Positions 52,483 through 60,400 of a stretch of DNA of 64,000 bases are shown piece by piece. Under the pieces are notes generated by a model. That model saw nothing but the letters and a program-made list of their open reading frames with translations. It was not told where the DNA came from and ran no database searches. Each line of letters starts with the position of its first letter. Position 1 is the stretch's first letter. The position numbers were made by a program, and so were the translations under genes. This DNA comes from Streptomyces sp. WAC 01529 (lineage in GTDB: Bacteria > Actinomycetota > Actinomycetes > Streptomycetales > Streptomycetaceae): positions 3,979,001-4,043,000 of the forward strand of contig NZ_CP029617.1 of assembly GCF_003945545.1 (NCBI RefSeq). Reading direction: 5' to 3'.

Positions 52483-53649
52483 TCAGCCGTCCGACCCCAG
52501 AATCAACCCCGAAGTGGGGACACCGGTGCCCGCGGTGACCAGAGTGCGCGCGGCACCCGGTATCTGGTTCACCGATGTGCCACGGATCTGCCGGACGGCC
52601 TCCGCCACGCCGTTCATCCCGTGCAGATACGCCTCCCCGAGCTGTCCGCCGTGGGTGTTCAGCGGCAGCCGCTCCTCGGCGACGAACCCCGCGGCCTCGC
52701 CCGGCCCGCAGAACCCGAACTCCTCCAACTGCATCAGCACGAACGGCGTGAAGTGGTCATAGAGGATGCCGACGTCCATATCGGCCGGTGCGAGCCCCGA
52801 GGTGCGCCACAGCTGCCGGGCCACGACGCTCATCTCCGGCAGCCCGCACAGATCGTCGCGGTAGAAGCTGGTCATCTGCTCCTGCGCCCGGCCCGCCCCC
52901 TGCGCCGCCGCGGTGATCACGGCAGGCGGATGCGGAAGGCCGCGGGCCCGCTCCACGCTCGTGACGACGATCGCCTGGCCGCCGTCCGTCTCCTGGCAGC
53001 AGTCCAGGAGCCGCAGGGGCTCGACGATCCAGCGCGAGGCCGCGTGGTCCGCGAGCGTGATCGGCTTGCCGTGGAAGTACGCCGCGGGGTTGGTGGCCGC
53101 GTACTTCCGGTCCACCACGGCCACCTGGCCGAAGGCGTCCGGCGTCAGGCCGTACGTATGGAGGTAGCGCTGGGCCGCCATCGCCACCCAGGACGCGGGG
53201 GTCAGCAGGCCGAACGGCAGGACCCAGCCGAGCGCCGCGCCCTCGGCGGACGGTTCGCGCCGCTGCACCCCCGAGCCGAATCTCCGGCCCGAGCGTTCAT
53301 TGAACGCGCGGTAGCAGACGACGACTTCGGCCACCCCGGTCGCCACCGCGAGCGCCGCCTGCTGGACGGTGGCGCAGGCCGCGCCGCCGCCGTAGTGGAC
53401 GCGGGAGAAGAAGGACAGCTCCCCGACGCCGACCGCCTGGGCGACCGTGATCTCCGGGCTGGTGTCCATGGTGAAGGTGACCATGCCGTCGACGTCGGCG
53501 GGGGCGAGCCCGGCGTCGTCGAGCGCCGCCCGCACCGCCTCCACCGCCAGCTTCAGCTCACTGCGCCCGGAGTCCTTGGAGAACTCCGTCGCCCCGATCC
53601 CGACGATCGCGGCCCTGCCTCCGAGGTCGTCACGCATACGAACGCTCAT
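52483..53649 (-). CDS. ltp2: Lipid-transfer protein / thiolase-fold aldolase (Ltp2-like)
   Basis: A 388-residue SCP2-type thiolase-like protein. It begins AAIVGIGATEFSKDSGRSELKLAVEA and has VHYGGGAACATVQQAALAV, DHFTPFVLMQLEEFGF and NTHGGQLGEAYLHGMNG. In mycobacteria Ltp2 is a retro-aldolase that, with the DUF35 part of ChsH2, removes propionyl-CoA from the hydroxylated steroid side chain. The gene is last in a tightly overlapping five-gene operon of that exact content. The ATGA overlap with the preceding MaoC gene supports coupling. Confidence 0.85.
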   Translation of the reverse strand: MSVRMRDDLGGRAAIVGIGATEFSKDSGRSELKLAVEAVRAALDDAGLAPADVDGMVTFTMDTSPEITVAQAVGVGELSFFSRVHYGGGAACATVQQAALAVATGVAEVVVCYRAFNERSGRRFGSGVQRREPSAEGAALGWVLPFGLLTPASWVAMAAQRYLHTYGLTPDAFGQVAVVDRKYAATNPAAYFHGKPITLADHAASRWIVEPLRLLDCCQETDGGQAIVVTSVERARGLPHPPAVITAAAQGAGRAQEQMTSFYRDDLCGLPEMSVVARQLWRTSGLAPADMDVGILYDHFTPFVLMQLEEFGFCGPGEAAGFVAEERLPLNTHGGQLGEAYLHGMNGVAEAVRQIRGTSVNQIPGAARTLVTAGTGVPTSGLILGSDG

Positions 53650-54053
53650 GCGGCACCCCCCGCGGGCAGGGTCACGGTCACCGTGCCCGTGACGTGCCTG
53701 CCGATGCCGTTGGCCCCGATGACCTTGACCGTGGCCGTGTCGCCCTCGGGGCCGGTGTCGACCTTCTCGACCGTGCCGCTCAGCACCATGGTGTCCCCGG
53801 GGTAGTTGGGCGCGCCGAGCCGTATGGCCACCTTGCGGAGGTTGGCCGTCGGGCCGAAGTGGTCCGTGATGTACCGGCCGACCAGGCCGTTGGTCGTCAG
53901 GATGTTCATGAAGATGTCGGGGGAGCCCTTGGCCTTGGCCAGCTCCGCGTCATGGTGCACGTCCTGGTAGTCGCGGGACGCGATGGCCCCGGCGACGATC
54001 AGGGTGCGGGTGACCGGGACCTCAAGCACCGGCAGCTCCTCACCTGCCCTCAT
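53646..54053 (-). CDS. chsH1: MaoC-family hydratase, ChsH1-like
   Basis: A 135-residue single hot-dog domain. The active-site region is AIASRDYQDVHHDAELAKAKG (hydratase 2 motif with Asp and His), followed by DIFMNILTTNGLVGRYITDHFG. ChsH1 forms a heteromer with ChsH2, in which this subunit carries the catalytic Asp/His and the partner is degenerate. Overlaps both neighbours by four bases. Confidence 0.82.
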   Translation of the reverse strand: MRAGEELPVLEVPVTRTLIVAGAIASRDYQDVHHDAELAKAKGSPDIFMNILTTNGLVGRYITDHFGPTANLRKVAIRLGAPNYPGDTMVLSGTVEKVDTGPEGDTATVKVIGANGIGRHVTGTVTVTLPAGGAA

Positions 54054-55294
54054 CCCCGCTCCCCCTCCGTGCCCCTCGCCGCCCCCGCCGAGCCCGCGGC
54101 CCCCGCCGCTCGCTCCGCCTCCGTGGCCAGCAGATCACCCAGCTCCTCCAGGACTTCGCTCCCGCACCCCAGGTACGCGTCCAGTTGCCGCCCCCACAGA
54201 AAGTGCCGGTGCACGGGATGGTCGAGGTCGGCGCCCATGCCGCCGTGCAGATGCTGGCCCGCGTGCACCACGCGCGTGCCCGCCTCCGACGCCCACCAGG
54301 CGGCCGTCAGCGCGTGCGTGCCGTACGGCAGGCCCGCGTCCCTGCGCCAGGCCGCCTCGTAGGCCGTGACCCGTATCGCCTCGGTGTCCATATAGGCGTC
54401 CGCCGCCCGGAGTTGGACTCCCTGCTTGGCGGAGAGCGGGCGGCCGAACTGCTCCCGTTCGTTCGTATGGGCCACCGCACGGGCCAGCGACCCCGCGCAC
54501 ACCCCCGCCTGCAACCCGGCGAACGCCGTCCGCGCACTCGCCCGCACGTCCTCGTACGCCGAGTCCCGCACGTCCTCGCACGCCACCGCCCCAGCCACCG
54601 CTCCCTCTCTCGCCCCAGCCACACCCTCAGCCCCAGCGCCCTCACCCACCACCCCACCGATCCGCTCCCCGGGCGTCCCGTCGAGGATCAGCCGCCCCGC
54701 CGACCAGGGCGCGGTCAGCTCGACGGGCTCCACGCGCGCGTCCGCCACCTGCACCATCCACAGGCCGCGGTCCGCCGCCGCCACCAGCACATGCGTGGCA
54801 TCCCTGAGCCACGGCACCCACGGCACCACCCCCCGGAGCACGCCCCTGGGCACCCCGCCGGGCACCCCGCCGCCCCCTCCGCCCGCCACCCCGCCGGGCA
54901 TGCCGCCACCCCCCGTGGCCGCCACCGCCTCCACCCCGACGCGAGCGGGAAACGCGCCCGTGGCCACCGCCGTGCCCCGCCGCAGCGGGGGCAGCAGCCG
55001 GTCCCGCTGCTCCTCCGTGCCGTGCGCGGCCACCGCGAGGATGCCGTAGACACAGCTCGCAGCGAACGGCACCTGGGCCGTCCTCCGGCCCTGCTCCTCC
55101 AGCAGCAGGACCAGCCCCAGCAACCCGATGTCCTCCACCGCGCCCGGCAGCCCCGCCGCGCACAGCGCCTTCCACAGCTCGGCGTCCGAACCGCTGCCCG
55201 CCGCCGCGAGCCTCTCCGGTGTGGCCAGGTCGCCGAAGATCCGCCCGGCGAGATCCCGCGCGGCCGCCTGCTCCTCCGTGGGCGTGAAGTCCAT
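54050..55294 (-). CDS. Acyl-CoA dehydrogenase, ChsE1-like subunit
   Basis: A 414-residue acyl-CoA dehydrogenase from ATG 55294. The N-terminal helical domain (DFTPTEEQAAARDLAGRIFG) and C-terminal helical domain (CAGSLARAVAHTNEREQFGRPLSAKQGVQLRAADAY) are clear, but the middle beta domain lacks the usual FAD motifs and contains a Gly-rich insert (about 160-185, GGVPGGVPRGV). This fits the non-FAD-binding partner of a heterotetrameric ChsE1-ChsE2 enzyme. The gene is one base from the preceding stop. Confidence 0.8.
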   Translation of the reverse strand: MDFTPTEEQAAARDLAGRIFGDLATPERLAAAGSGSDAELWKALCAAGLPGAVEDIGLLGLVLLLEEQGRRTAQVPFAASCVYGILAVAAHGTEEQRDRLLPPLRRGTAVATGAFPARVGVEAVAATGGGGMPGGVAGGGGGGVPGGVPRGVLRGVVPWVPWLRDATHVLVAAADRGLWMVQVADARVEPVELTAPWSAGRLILDGTPGERIGGVVGEGAGAEGVAGAREGAVAGAVACEDVRDSAYEDVRASARTAFAGLQAGVCAGSLARAVAHTNEREQFGRPLSAKQGVQLRAADAYMDTEAIRVTAYEAAWRRDAGLPYGTHALTAAWWASEAGTRVVHAGQHLHGGMGADLDHPVHRHFLWGRQLDAYLGCGSEVLEELGDLLATEAERAAGAAGSAGAARGTEGERG

Positions 55295-55295
55295 G

Positions 55296-56213
55296 TCAGA
55301 CCTCGCCCCCCGCCCCATCACCCAGCGCCCTGAACAGCGGCAGCTCCCACTCCTCGGCCACGCGCTGGAACACCAGCCGCACCGGCATCCCGATCCGCAC
55401 CTTGTCGTGCGGCACCCCGATGATGTTGCTGACGATCCGCACCCCCTCCGCCAACTCGACGAGGCCCACCGCGTAGGGAGGGTCGAAGGCCGGGAAGGGC
55501 GGATGGTGCATCACCACGTACGAGAAGACCGTGCCCTCACCGCTCGCCTCGACCGTGTCCCACTCGGGCGAGCCACAGGCGTTGCACCCCGGCAGCCAGG
55601 GGAAGCGCAACCCGCCGCAGCCGTCACAGCGCTGGATCAGCAGCCGGTGGGCGGCGACGCCCTCCCAGAACCCCGCGTTGTCCCGATTGATCACCGGGCG
55701 CGGGCGCTCGCCCTTGGGCGTTCGCCGCACCGGTGCGTACTTGAGGATGCGGAAGCGGTGCGTCCCCGCCGGCTCGCCACCCGCCCTGACGTCCATCCGC
55801 GTGGTGACGAAGTGGCCCGCGCCGAGCTTGGTGGTCTTGCGCTCCGACACCGACTCGATCACCGCGTCGAAGGTGATCTCGTCGCCGGGCCGTAACTCCC
55901 GCACGTACTCCTGCTCGCAGTCGGTGGCGACCACCGCGGTGTACCCCGCGCCGTCGAGCAGCGCGAACAGGTCGTCGTACGCCTCGGAACGCCCCTGGTG
56001 CCCGGAGAGGCCGCCCATCGTCCAGGCCTGCAACATCGTGGGCGGCGCCACGGGATCCGCACCCGCGTACGCGGGGTTGGTGTCGCCCATCGCCTCGCAC
56101 CAGTGCCTGATCATGGGAGCGTTGACCGGGTCCTTGCCGAGGCCCGCCTCCGCCGCGGCCCTGCCCTCGAACGCCTTCAACTCCTCGTACGCGATGTCCC
56201 GCACAGCGTTCAC
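55296..56213 (-). CDS. chsH2: Bifunctional MaoC N-terminal / DUF35 OB-fold protein, ChsH2-like
   Basis: A 305-residue protein from GTG 56213 that overlaps the previous stop (GTGA). Residues about 1-160 are a MaoC-like half (NPAYAGADPVAPPTMLQAWTMGG; ATDCEQEYVRELRPGDEI). Residues about 185-300 are a DUF35 zinc ribbon plus OB fold (LIQRCDGCGGLRFPWLPGCNACGS gives four Cys). In mycobacteria ChsH2 pairs with ChsH1 for hydration and its DUF35 part binds Ltp2 for the aldol cleavage. The same three partners are here. Confidence 0.85.
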   Translation of the reverse strand: MNAVRDIAYEELKAFEGRAAAEAGLGKDPVNAPMIRHWCEAMGDTNPAYAGADPVAPPTMLQAWTMGGLSGHQGRSEAYDDLFALLDGAGYTAVVATDCEQEYVRELRPGDEITFDAVIESVSERKTTKLGAGHFVTTRMDVRAGGEPAGTHRFRILKYAPVRRTPKGERPRPVINRDNAGFWEGVAAHRLLIQRCDGCGGLRFPWLPGCNACGSPEWDTVEASGEGTVFSYVVMHHPPFPAFDPPYAVGLVELAEGVRIVSNIIGVPHDKVRIGMPVRLVFQRVAEEWELPLFRALGDGAGGEV

Positions 56214-57373
56214 CGACGCCCCCTCCGCATGCCGAGCCGCATCGTCGCGACGATCTCGCGCTGCACCTCGCTCACCCCGCCCCCGAACGTGTTGATCTGC
56301 GCGGCCCTGTTCATCCGCTCCAGCTCGCCGTCCCCGACCCCACCCGGCGAGCCCGCCCGCACAAGACCGGCTTCGCCCGTGATCTCCTGACACATTCGGT
56401 ACGCCTCGACGGCCGATTCAGTTCCCATGAATTTCACGCCGCTCGCGTCGCCCGGGGCCAGTCGGCCCGCCCCCACGTCACCCACCAAACGCCAGTTGAG
56501 CAGGCGTGTTGCCGCGAGGCGGGCATGCGTCTCGGCCAGTCTCGAACGCACCCACGGCGCATCGATCCGACGTTCGCCTTTCACCGGATCGGGTGTAAGG
56601 GCGCATTCAAACGCCGTGGTGTAGAAGTCCTCGGCCTGCATGCCGATCGCGGCGAGCGCCACCCGCTCGTGGTTGAGCTGGTTGGTGATGAGACCCCAGC
56701 CGCCGTTCTCCTCGCCGACGAGATTCGCGGCCGGCACCGTGATCCCGTCGTAGTAGGTGGCCGTCGTCGTCAGGCCGCCCACGGTCTCGATCGGCGTCCA
56801 GGAGAAGCCGGGCGCGTCGGTCGGCACGAGGATGATCGAGATGCCCTGATGCCTGGGCGCCCCGGGGTCGGTGCGGCAGGCCAGCCAGATCCAGTCGGCG
56901 TTCTGCGCGTTCGAGGTGAAGACCTTCTGGCCGTCGATCAGCCAGCTGTCGCCGTCGCGTACGGCCCTGGTCCGCAGTGATGCCAGGTCGGTGCCGGCGG
57001 ACGGTTCGCTGTAGCCGATGGCGAAGACGAGTTCGCCGCGGAGGATGCGCGGCAGGAAGGCGGCCTTCTGTTCCTCGGTGCCGTACTTCATGAGGGTCGG
57101 TCCGACGGTGTTCAGGGTCACCATCGAGACCGGGGCGCCCGCGCGGTACGCCTCGTCGAAGAAGATGAACTGCTCGTCCGCGCCGCGCCCTTGGCCGCCG
57201 TACTCGACGGGCCAGCCGAGCCCGAGCATGCCGTCCGCGCCGATGCGCCGCAGCACGGCGCGCTGCCCGGCCGCGTCCGCGCTGTCGGGCGGCCCCTCGG
57301 GCAGCAGGTCCCGGAAGTAGGCGCGTAGTTCGGCACGCAGGCCGCGCTGGCGTTCGGTGGGGGCGAGGTGCAC
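56210..57373 (-). CDS. Acyl-CoA dehydrogenase, ChsE2/FadE29-like subunit
   Basis: A 387-residue dehydrogenase from GTG 57373, heading the operon. The FAD-binding motif IGYSEPSAGTDLASLRTRA, then GQKVFTSNAQNADWIWLACRTD and the C-terminal EVQREIVATMRLG are intact. With the FAD-less partner it would form an alpha2beta2 enzyme, which dehydrogenates a 3-carbon steroid side-chain CoA ester. Size matches mycobacterial FadE29 from memory. A palindromic operator lies 36 bp upstream. Confidence 0.85.
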   Translation of the reverse strand: MHLAPTERQRGLRAELRAYFRDLLPEGPPDSADAAGQRAVLRRIGADGMLGLGWPVEYGGQGRGADEQFIFFDEAYRAGAPVSMVTLNTVGPTLMKYGTEEQKAAFLPRILRGELVFAIGYSEPSAGTDLASLRTRAVRDGDSWLIDGQKVFTSNAQNADWIWLACRTDPGAPRHQGISIILVPTDAPGFSWTPIETVGGLTTTATYYDGITVPAANLVGEENGGWGLITNQLNHERVALAAIGMQAEDFYTTAFECALTPDPVKGERRIDAPWVRSRLAETHARLAATRLLNWRLVGDVGAGRLAPGDASGVKFMGTESAVEAYRMCQEITGEAGLVRAGSPGGVGDGELERMNRAAQINTFGGGVSEVQREIVATMRLGMRRGRR

Positions 57374-57408
57374 GGTGGCGACCCCTCCATCTCGTACCGA
57401 CTAGGGTT

Positions 57409-57425
57409 TCTGACTGTCCGTCAGA
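57409..57425. promoter_or_regulatory. Operator upstream of the steroid side-chain operon
   Basis: TCTGAC-TGTCC-GTCAGA, a 6-bp perfect inverted repeat with 5-base spacer, within a longer CTGACNGTCCGTCAG pattern. Its place before the first acyl-CoA dehydrogenase suggests a TetR-type regulator encoded elsewhere. Confidence 0.7.
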
Positions 57426-57480
57426 TAGCGTGCCTATGTCAAGAGATCGCGCCCGCGCCAGGCCCTCCGGGCGCACCGCT

Positions 57481-57573
57481 CGCCACCGAAGTCCCCGGGG
57501 ACGCCGCCCGGCGCCAACGAAGTCCCCAGGAGCGTCGCCCGGCGCCACCGAAGCCCCCGGGAACGCCGCCCGG
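57481..57573. repeat. 31-bp tandem repeat, three copies
   Basis: Units of CGCCACCGAAGTCCCCGGGG plus ACGCCGCCCGG start at 57481, 57512 and 57543; a partial fourth follows. The period is not a multiple of three and no gene covers it. Confidence 0.85.
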
Positions 57574-57697
57574 CGCCGCCGAAGGCCCCCCACACACGAC
57601 TGTGCGGCGACGCCGAAGCGCCGCCGCACAGGACCCCGTCACACCCCACACCTCGAACCCAGCGGAGCCGTCCCGAGCGGCTCCATGGGTTCTCGGC

Positions 57698-58009
57698 TCA
57701 CCAGAGTTCGGCGAAGTCCACCGAGACGTTCGCGTTCGACTGGTCGAGCGCCGTGAAGCCCGAACCGTTCACCTGGGCGGTGTTGTTCTGGTTCGAGGCA
57801 CCGCTGCCGACGGCCTGCTGCTGCGTGGTGGTCGAGTTGCCGTGGTTACTGCCGCCGACGCCGCTGCCGTTCACGGTCGCCACTCCGGCGTTGGACCCAT
57901 TGTTCGCGAAAGCGCCGTTATCGGCCGTCGCCACACCCGAGAAGAGCGCGGCGGCCAGAGGCAGTGCCGCGGCGGCGGCGAGGACGCGGGCCGTACGAGT
58001 GCTTGCCAT
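57698..58009 (-). CDS. Small secreted Asn/Gly/Gln-rich protein
   Basis: A 103-residue protein. ATG 58009 follows GGAGGAA. Signal peptide: TARVLAAAAALPLAAALFSG with cleavage near ATA-DN. The mature part (about 75 residues) has few charged residues and is very rich in Asn, Gly, Ser, Gln and Val (GNSTTTQQQAVGSGASNQNN; ends VDFAELW). It has no cysteines and so is not a long chaplin; the alternating polar pattern resembles curli or other surface amyloids. No function is known to me. Confidence 0.8.
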   Translation of the reverse strand: MASTRTARVLAAAAALPLAAALFSGVATADNGAFANNGSNAGVATVNGSGVGGSNHGNSTTTQQQAVGSGASNQNNTAQVNGSGFTALDQSNANVSVDFAELW

Positions 58010-58427
58010 GTCTATTCCTCCAGAACAGGGGATACGCACCGGCGGTGAGCCGGAGGTACCGCGAACTACGGCTGATACCAAGGCAGTTGGCCGACTGCCT
58101 CGGAGCTTTGTACGACGTCGCGGGATCAGAGTTGCCCACCGAATCCCCGGCGAACCACCCCGGAAGCCCTGATTCCCTCGCAAGCGTGAGGACATGTCGA
58201 TAAACCCTCCTCGCCCCCCGAACACCCGACTCACCTCCGCGAGGGAGCACTCGCGCTCCGGACCCGTCCCATCCGCACCCAGGCACGAAAGAAGGAGAAG
58301 CGTTCCGCCAATATCGGACGGCATCCGTAAGAAGGGGGCGCTTCCCCTCTTCAGGCCCCACCCCTGGGACCCCACTCGGGGTTCGCCCCCTCTTCCTTTC
58401 TTCGAACATGCGTACGAAACTGAAGTC
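58010..58427. other. Divergent intergenic region, no gene seen
   Basis: About 420 bp between the secreted-protein gene and the primase-like gene. It has a weak inverted repeat (CCTCGCAAGCGTGAGG near 58177) and an isolated AAGAAGGAG near 58290 with no start codon at a useful distance. Promoters for both flanking genes should lie here. Confidence 0.4.
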
Positions 58428-59306
58428 ATGGCCACCATCGATCGCCATGCCACCACTCTCGCGCTGGCCCACGCCCTGTCCGCCGCCGAGCGGGGCCTCG
58501 CGGTGATCCCGCTCTCCCGCACCAAACTCCCCGCCCTGCGCTCCCCCCACCACGACGAACCCGGCCCGGCGACGCCCTGCCACGGCGCGTGCGGCCGCCC
58601 CGGCCACGGCGTGTACGACGCGTCGACCGACCCGCGCCGCATCCGCGAACTCTTCGCCGCCGCCCCCTGGGCCACCGGTTACGGCATCGCCTGCGGGCTG
58701 CCCCCGCACCACCTGATCGGCATCGACCTCGACACCAAGGGCGAGGCGGCCGCCCCCGCGGCCCTGCGCGAACTGGCGCTGCGCCACCTCTTCACGATCC
58801 CCGAGACCGTCGTCGTGACCACGCCGAGCGGCGGCCGCCACCTCTGGCTGGCGGGGCCGCCCGACACCGTGGTCCCCAACTCGGCGGGCCGTCTCGCCCC
58901 CGGAATCGACATCCGCGGCGCGGGCGGCTACCTCGTCGGCCCCGGCTCCCGCACCGACCACGGCGTCTACGGCACCGTCCCCGGCACCGCCCAGCTACCC
59001 CCCGCCCCCTGCCCACCCGCACTCCTGCGCCTGCTCACACCCCCACCCCGCGCCCACCCCACGGCACCCACGCGGACCGACCCTGCGCCGGCCCAACAGG
59101 GCCACGGCCTGGTCCAGTTCGTCCTCGCCGCCCACGAGGGCCAACGCAACACCCGCCTCTTCTGGGCCGCCTGCCGCGCCTACGAGAACGGCATGGGCGA
59201 GACCCTGGCCCCCCACCTCACGAACGCCGCACTCCACGTGGGCCTCACCCCCCGCGAGGCCCACTCGACAATCGCCTCAGCGGCCCGCCTCACGGGACAC
59301 GCCTAG
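58428..59306 (+). CDS. Stand-alone bifunctional DNA primase/polymerase N-terminal domain protein
   Basis: A 292-residue protein with an archaeo-eukaryotic-type prim-pol domain: zinc-like ATPCHGACGRPGHGVYDAS, catalytic acidic pair in GIDLDTKG, SGGRHLWLAGP and GIDIRGAGGYLVGPGS. The C-terminal 90 residues are a helical domain (LFWAACRAYENGMGETLAPHL). In plasmids and phages this domain precedes a helicase; here it is alone on the chromosome, as often in Streptomyces. ATG 58428 has no clear ribosome site. Role in repair or replication is inferred. Confidence 0.85.
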   Translation: MATIDRHATTLALAHALSAAERGLAVIPLSRTKLPALRSPHHDEPGPATPCHGACGRPGHGVYDASTDPRRIRELFAAAPWATGYGIACGLPPHHLIGIDLDTKGEAAAPAALRELALRHLFTIPETVVVTTPSGGRHLWLAGPPDTVVPNSAGRLAPGIDIRGAGGYLVGPGSRTDHGVYGTVPGTAQLPPAPCPPALLRLLTPPPRAHPTAPTRTDPAPAQQGHGLVQFVLAAHEGQRNTRLFWAACRAYENGMGETLAPHLTNAALHVGLTPREAHSTIASAARLTGHA

Positions 59307-59382
59307 CAGCGGCCCACCGGACCCGCGAGCAGAGGCGTGTAAGGGCCGCCGGTCTCTATTCGTCACCTCGACGTGAACTGGC

Positions 59383-59880
59383 ATGAACCTAGCCGACGTT
59401 CGCGCCTGCACTGAGATGCTGGAGGTCGATCGAGAGGGGCCGCAGCGATGCGTGAAGGACTTCACCACCGCCCCCTGTCCCGCCCCCGACGGGCCCGTCC
59501 GTCCCGTCACCGACTGGCCGACCGCTGTGCAGGAAACCTTCGCCCCGTTCGCCACGGCCATAGCGGACCAGGGCCTGGACTTCCTCCACACTCGGATGCA
59601 GGCCGGCCAGTGCGGCCCGGTCCTTGCCGCCGCCATCGAGGACCGCATCGTGGGCGCTATCGGCCCCATGGAGGTGCGCTCCGATGCCATGGGACGCCCC
59701 CAGCTCATGCCCCAGTACTCGTCGTCCTGCCCGATACCCGAGGCCACGGCCTGGGAGCGCCGGATCCAGGACGTCGCGAGGCCACAACCTGTCCAGTCGC
59801 TCGACCGCCGCATGCCCGTTGCGCCGCAATCGGCGCCGCGCTGCGCGGTTGGCGACCATGATGATCGCCTCGAGGTACCG
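59383..59880 (+). pseudogene. Frameshifted GNAT acetyltransferase remnant
   Basis: The frame from ATG 59383 reads like a GNAT protein for about 112 codons (AAAIEDRIVGAIGPMEVRSDAMGRPQLMPQY). It then loses its way exactly at the acetyl-CoA loop. One added base after TAC at about 59718 would restore Y-F/V-V-V-L-P-D-T-R-G-H-G-L-G, a perfect motif A. Beyond GLG no frame continues the fold. The long frame to 60147 is nonsense and runs across a hairpin and the antisense gene, so it is not called. Confidence 0.7.
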
Positions 59881-59897
59881 AGCACGCATCACGTCGA

Positions 59898-59927
59898 AGG
59901 GGTGCCCCTGGTCGGGGGGGCACCCCT
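59898..59927. terminator. Stem-loop after the GNAT remnant
   Basis: Perfect 11-bp stem (AGGGGTGCCCC) with an 8-base loop. It lies between the remnant and the convergent 60-kb module. Confidence 0.7.
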
Positions 59928-60016
59928 CCTGTTCAACTCATCGTCTGAACTGCTGCGGCGGGTGTGGAATTGGAATGTTCGGATGCGGGACTTCGGCTAC
60001 AAGAGGAGTACACGCC

Positions 60017-60361
60017 TCAGTGAAGCTGACGACCCATCTTCGCGAACCGACGGTTGTACCCCTTGGTGTCCCACCACTCTTCCAATGCGGCACGCACCAA
60101 GTGCACAAGCTGCCCAAGCCGCTCAGGATCAGGAATGGGCGAGGTGAGCACGTCGACAAAGGACTTGTCGTCCCAGAGCAGAGTGAATACCCAGCGCTCA
60201 GTGTCACGGCCGTGACGCTCTACAGTCAGCCAGTACGTCAACGTGACGCTGCGGTTCGGATTGTGATCGAGAGCCAGGTCATCCACGTTGAACCTGACGG
60301 CGCCGTCACCAGTGGTGTAGGAGCGAGCCAGGGCCTGTTCAGCAGGCGTTCGGGCCGCCAT
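60017..60361 (-). CDS. Hypothetical cytosolic partner protein of the 60-kb module
   Basis: A 114-residue protein from ATG 60361 (GAGAGG five bases upstream). It is Trp- and charge-rich (LTYWLTVERHG, RWVFTLLWDDKSF, ALEEWWDTKGYNRRF) with an alpha/beta look and no signal peptide. It begins 39 bp after the stop of a secreted protein gene and is clearly cotranscribed. I recognise no family. An immunity-like role is one possibility given its neighbour. Codon use is less G+C-biased than in flanking genes. Confidence 0.65.
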   Translation of the reverse strand: MAARTPAEQALARSYTTGDGAVRFNVDDLALDHNPNRSVTLTYWLTVERHGRDTERWVFTLLWDDKSFVDVLTSPIPDPERLGQLVHLVRAALEEWWDTKGYNRRFAKMGRQLH

Positions 60362-60400
60362 ATGCACCTCTCGCCGATTCAGGGGGCTTCCTAGGCAGCG

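Noticed and set aside
59383..60147. A 254-residue plus-strand protein
   Set aside because: After codon 112 the frame leaves the GNAT fold, crosses a hairpin and runs antisense to the 60017 gene.
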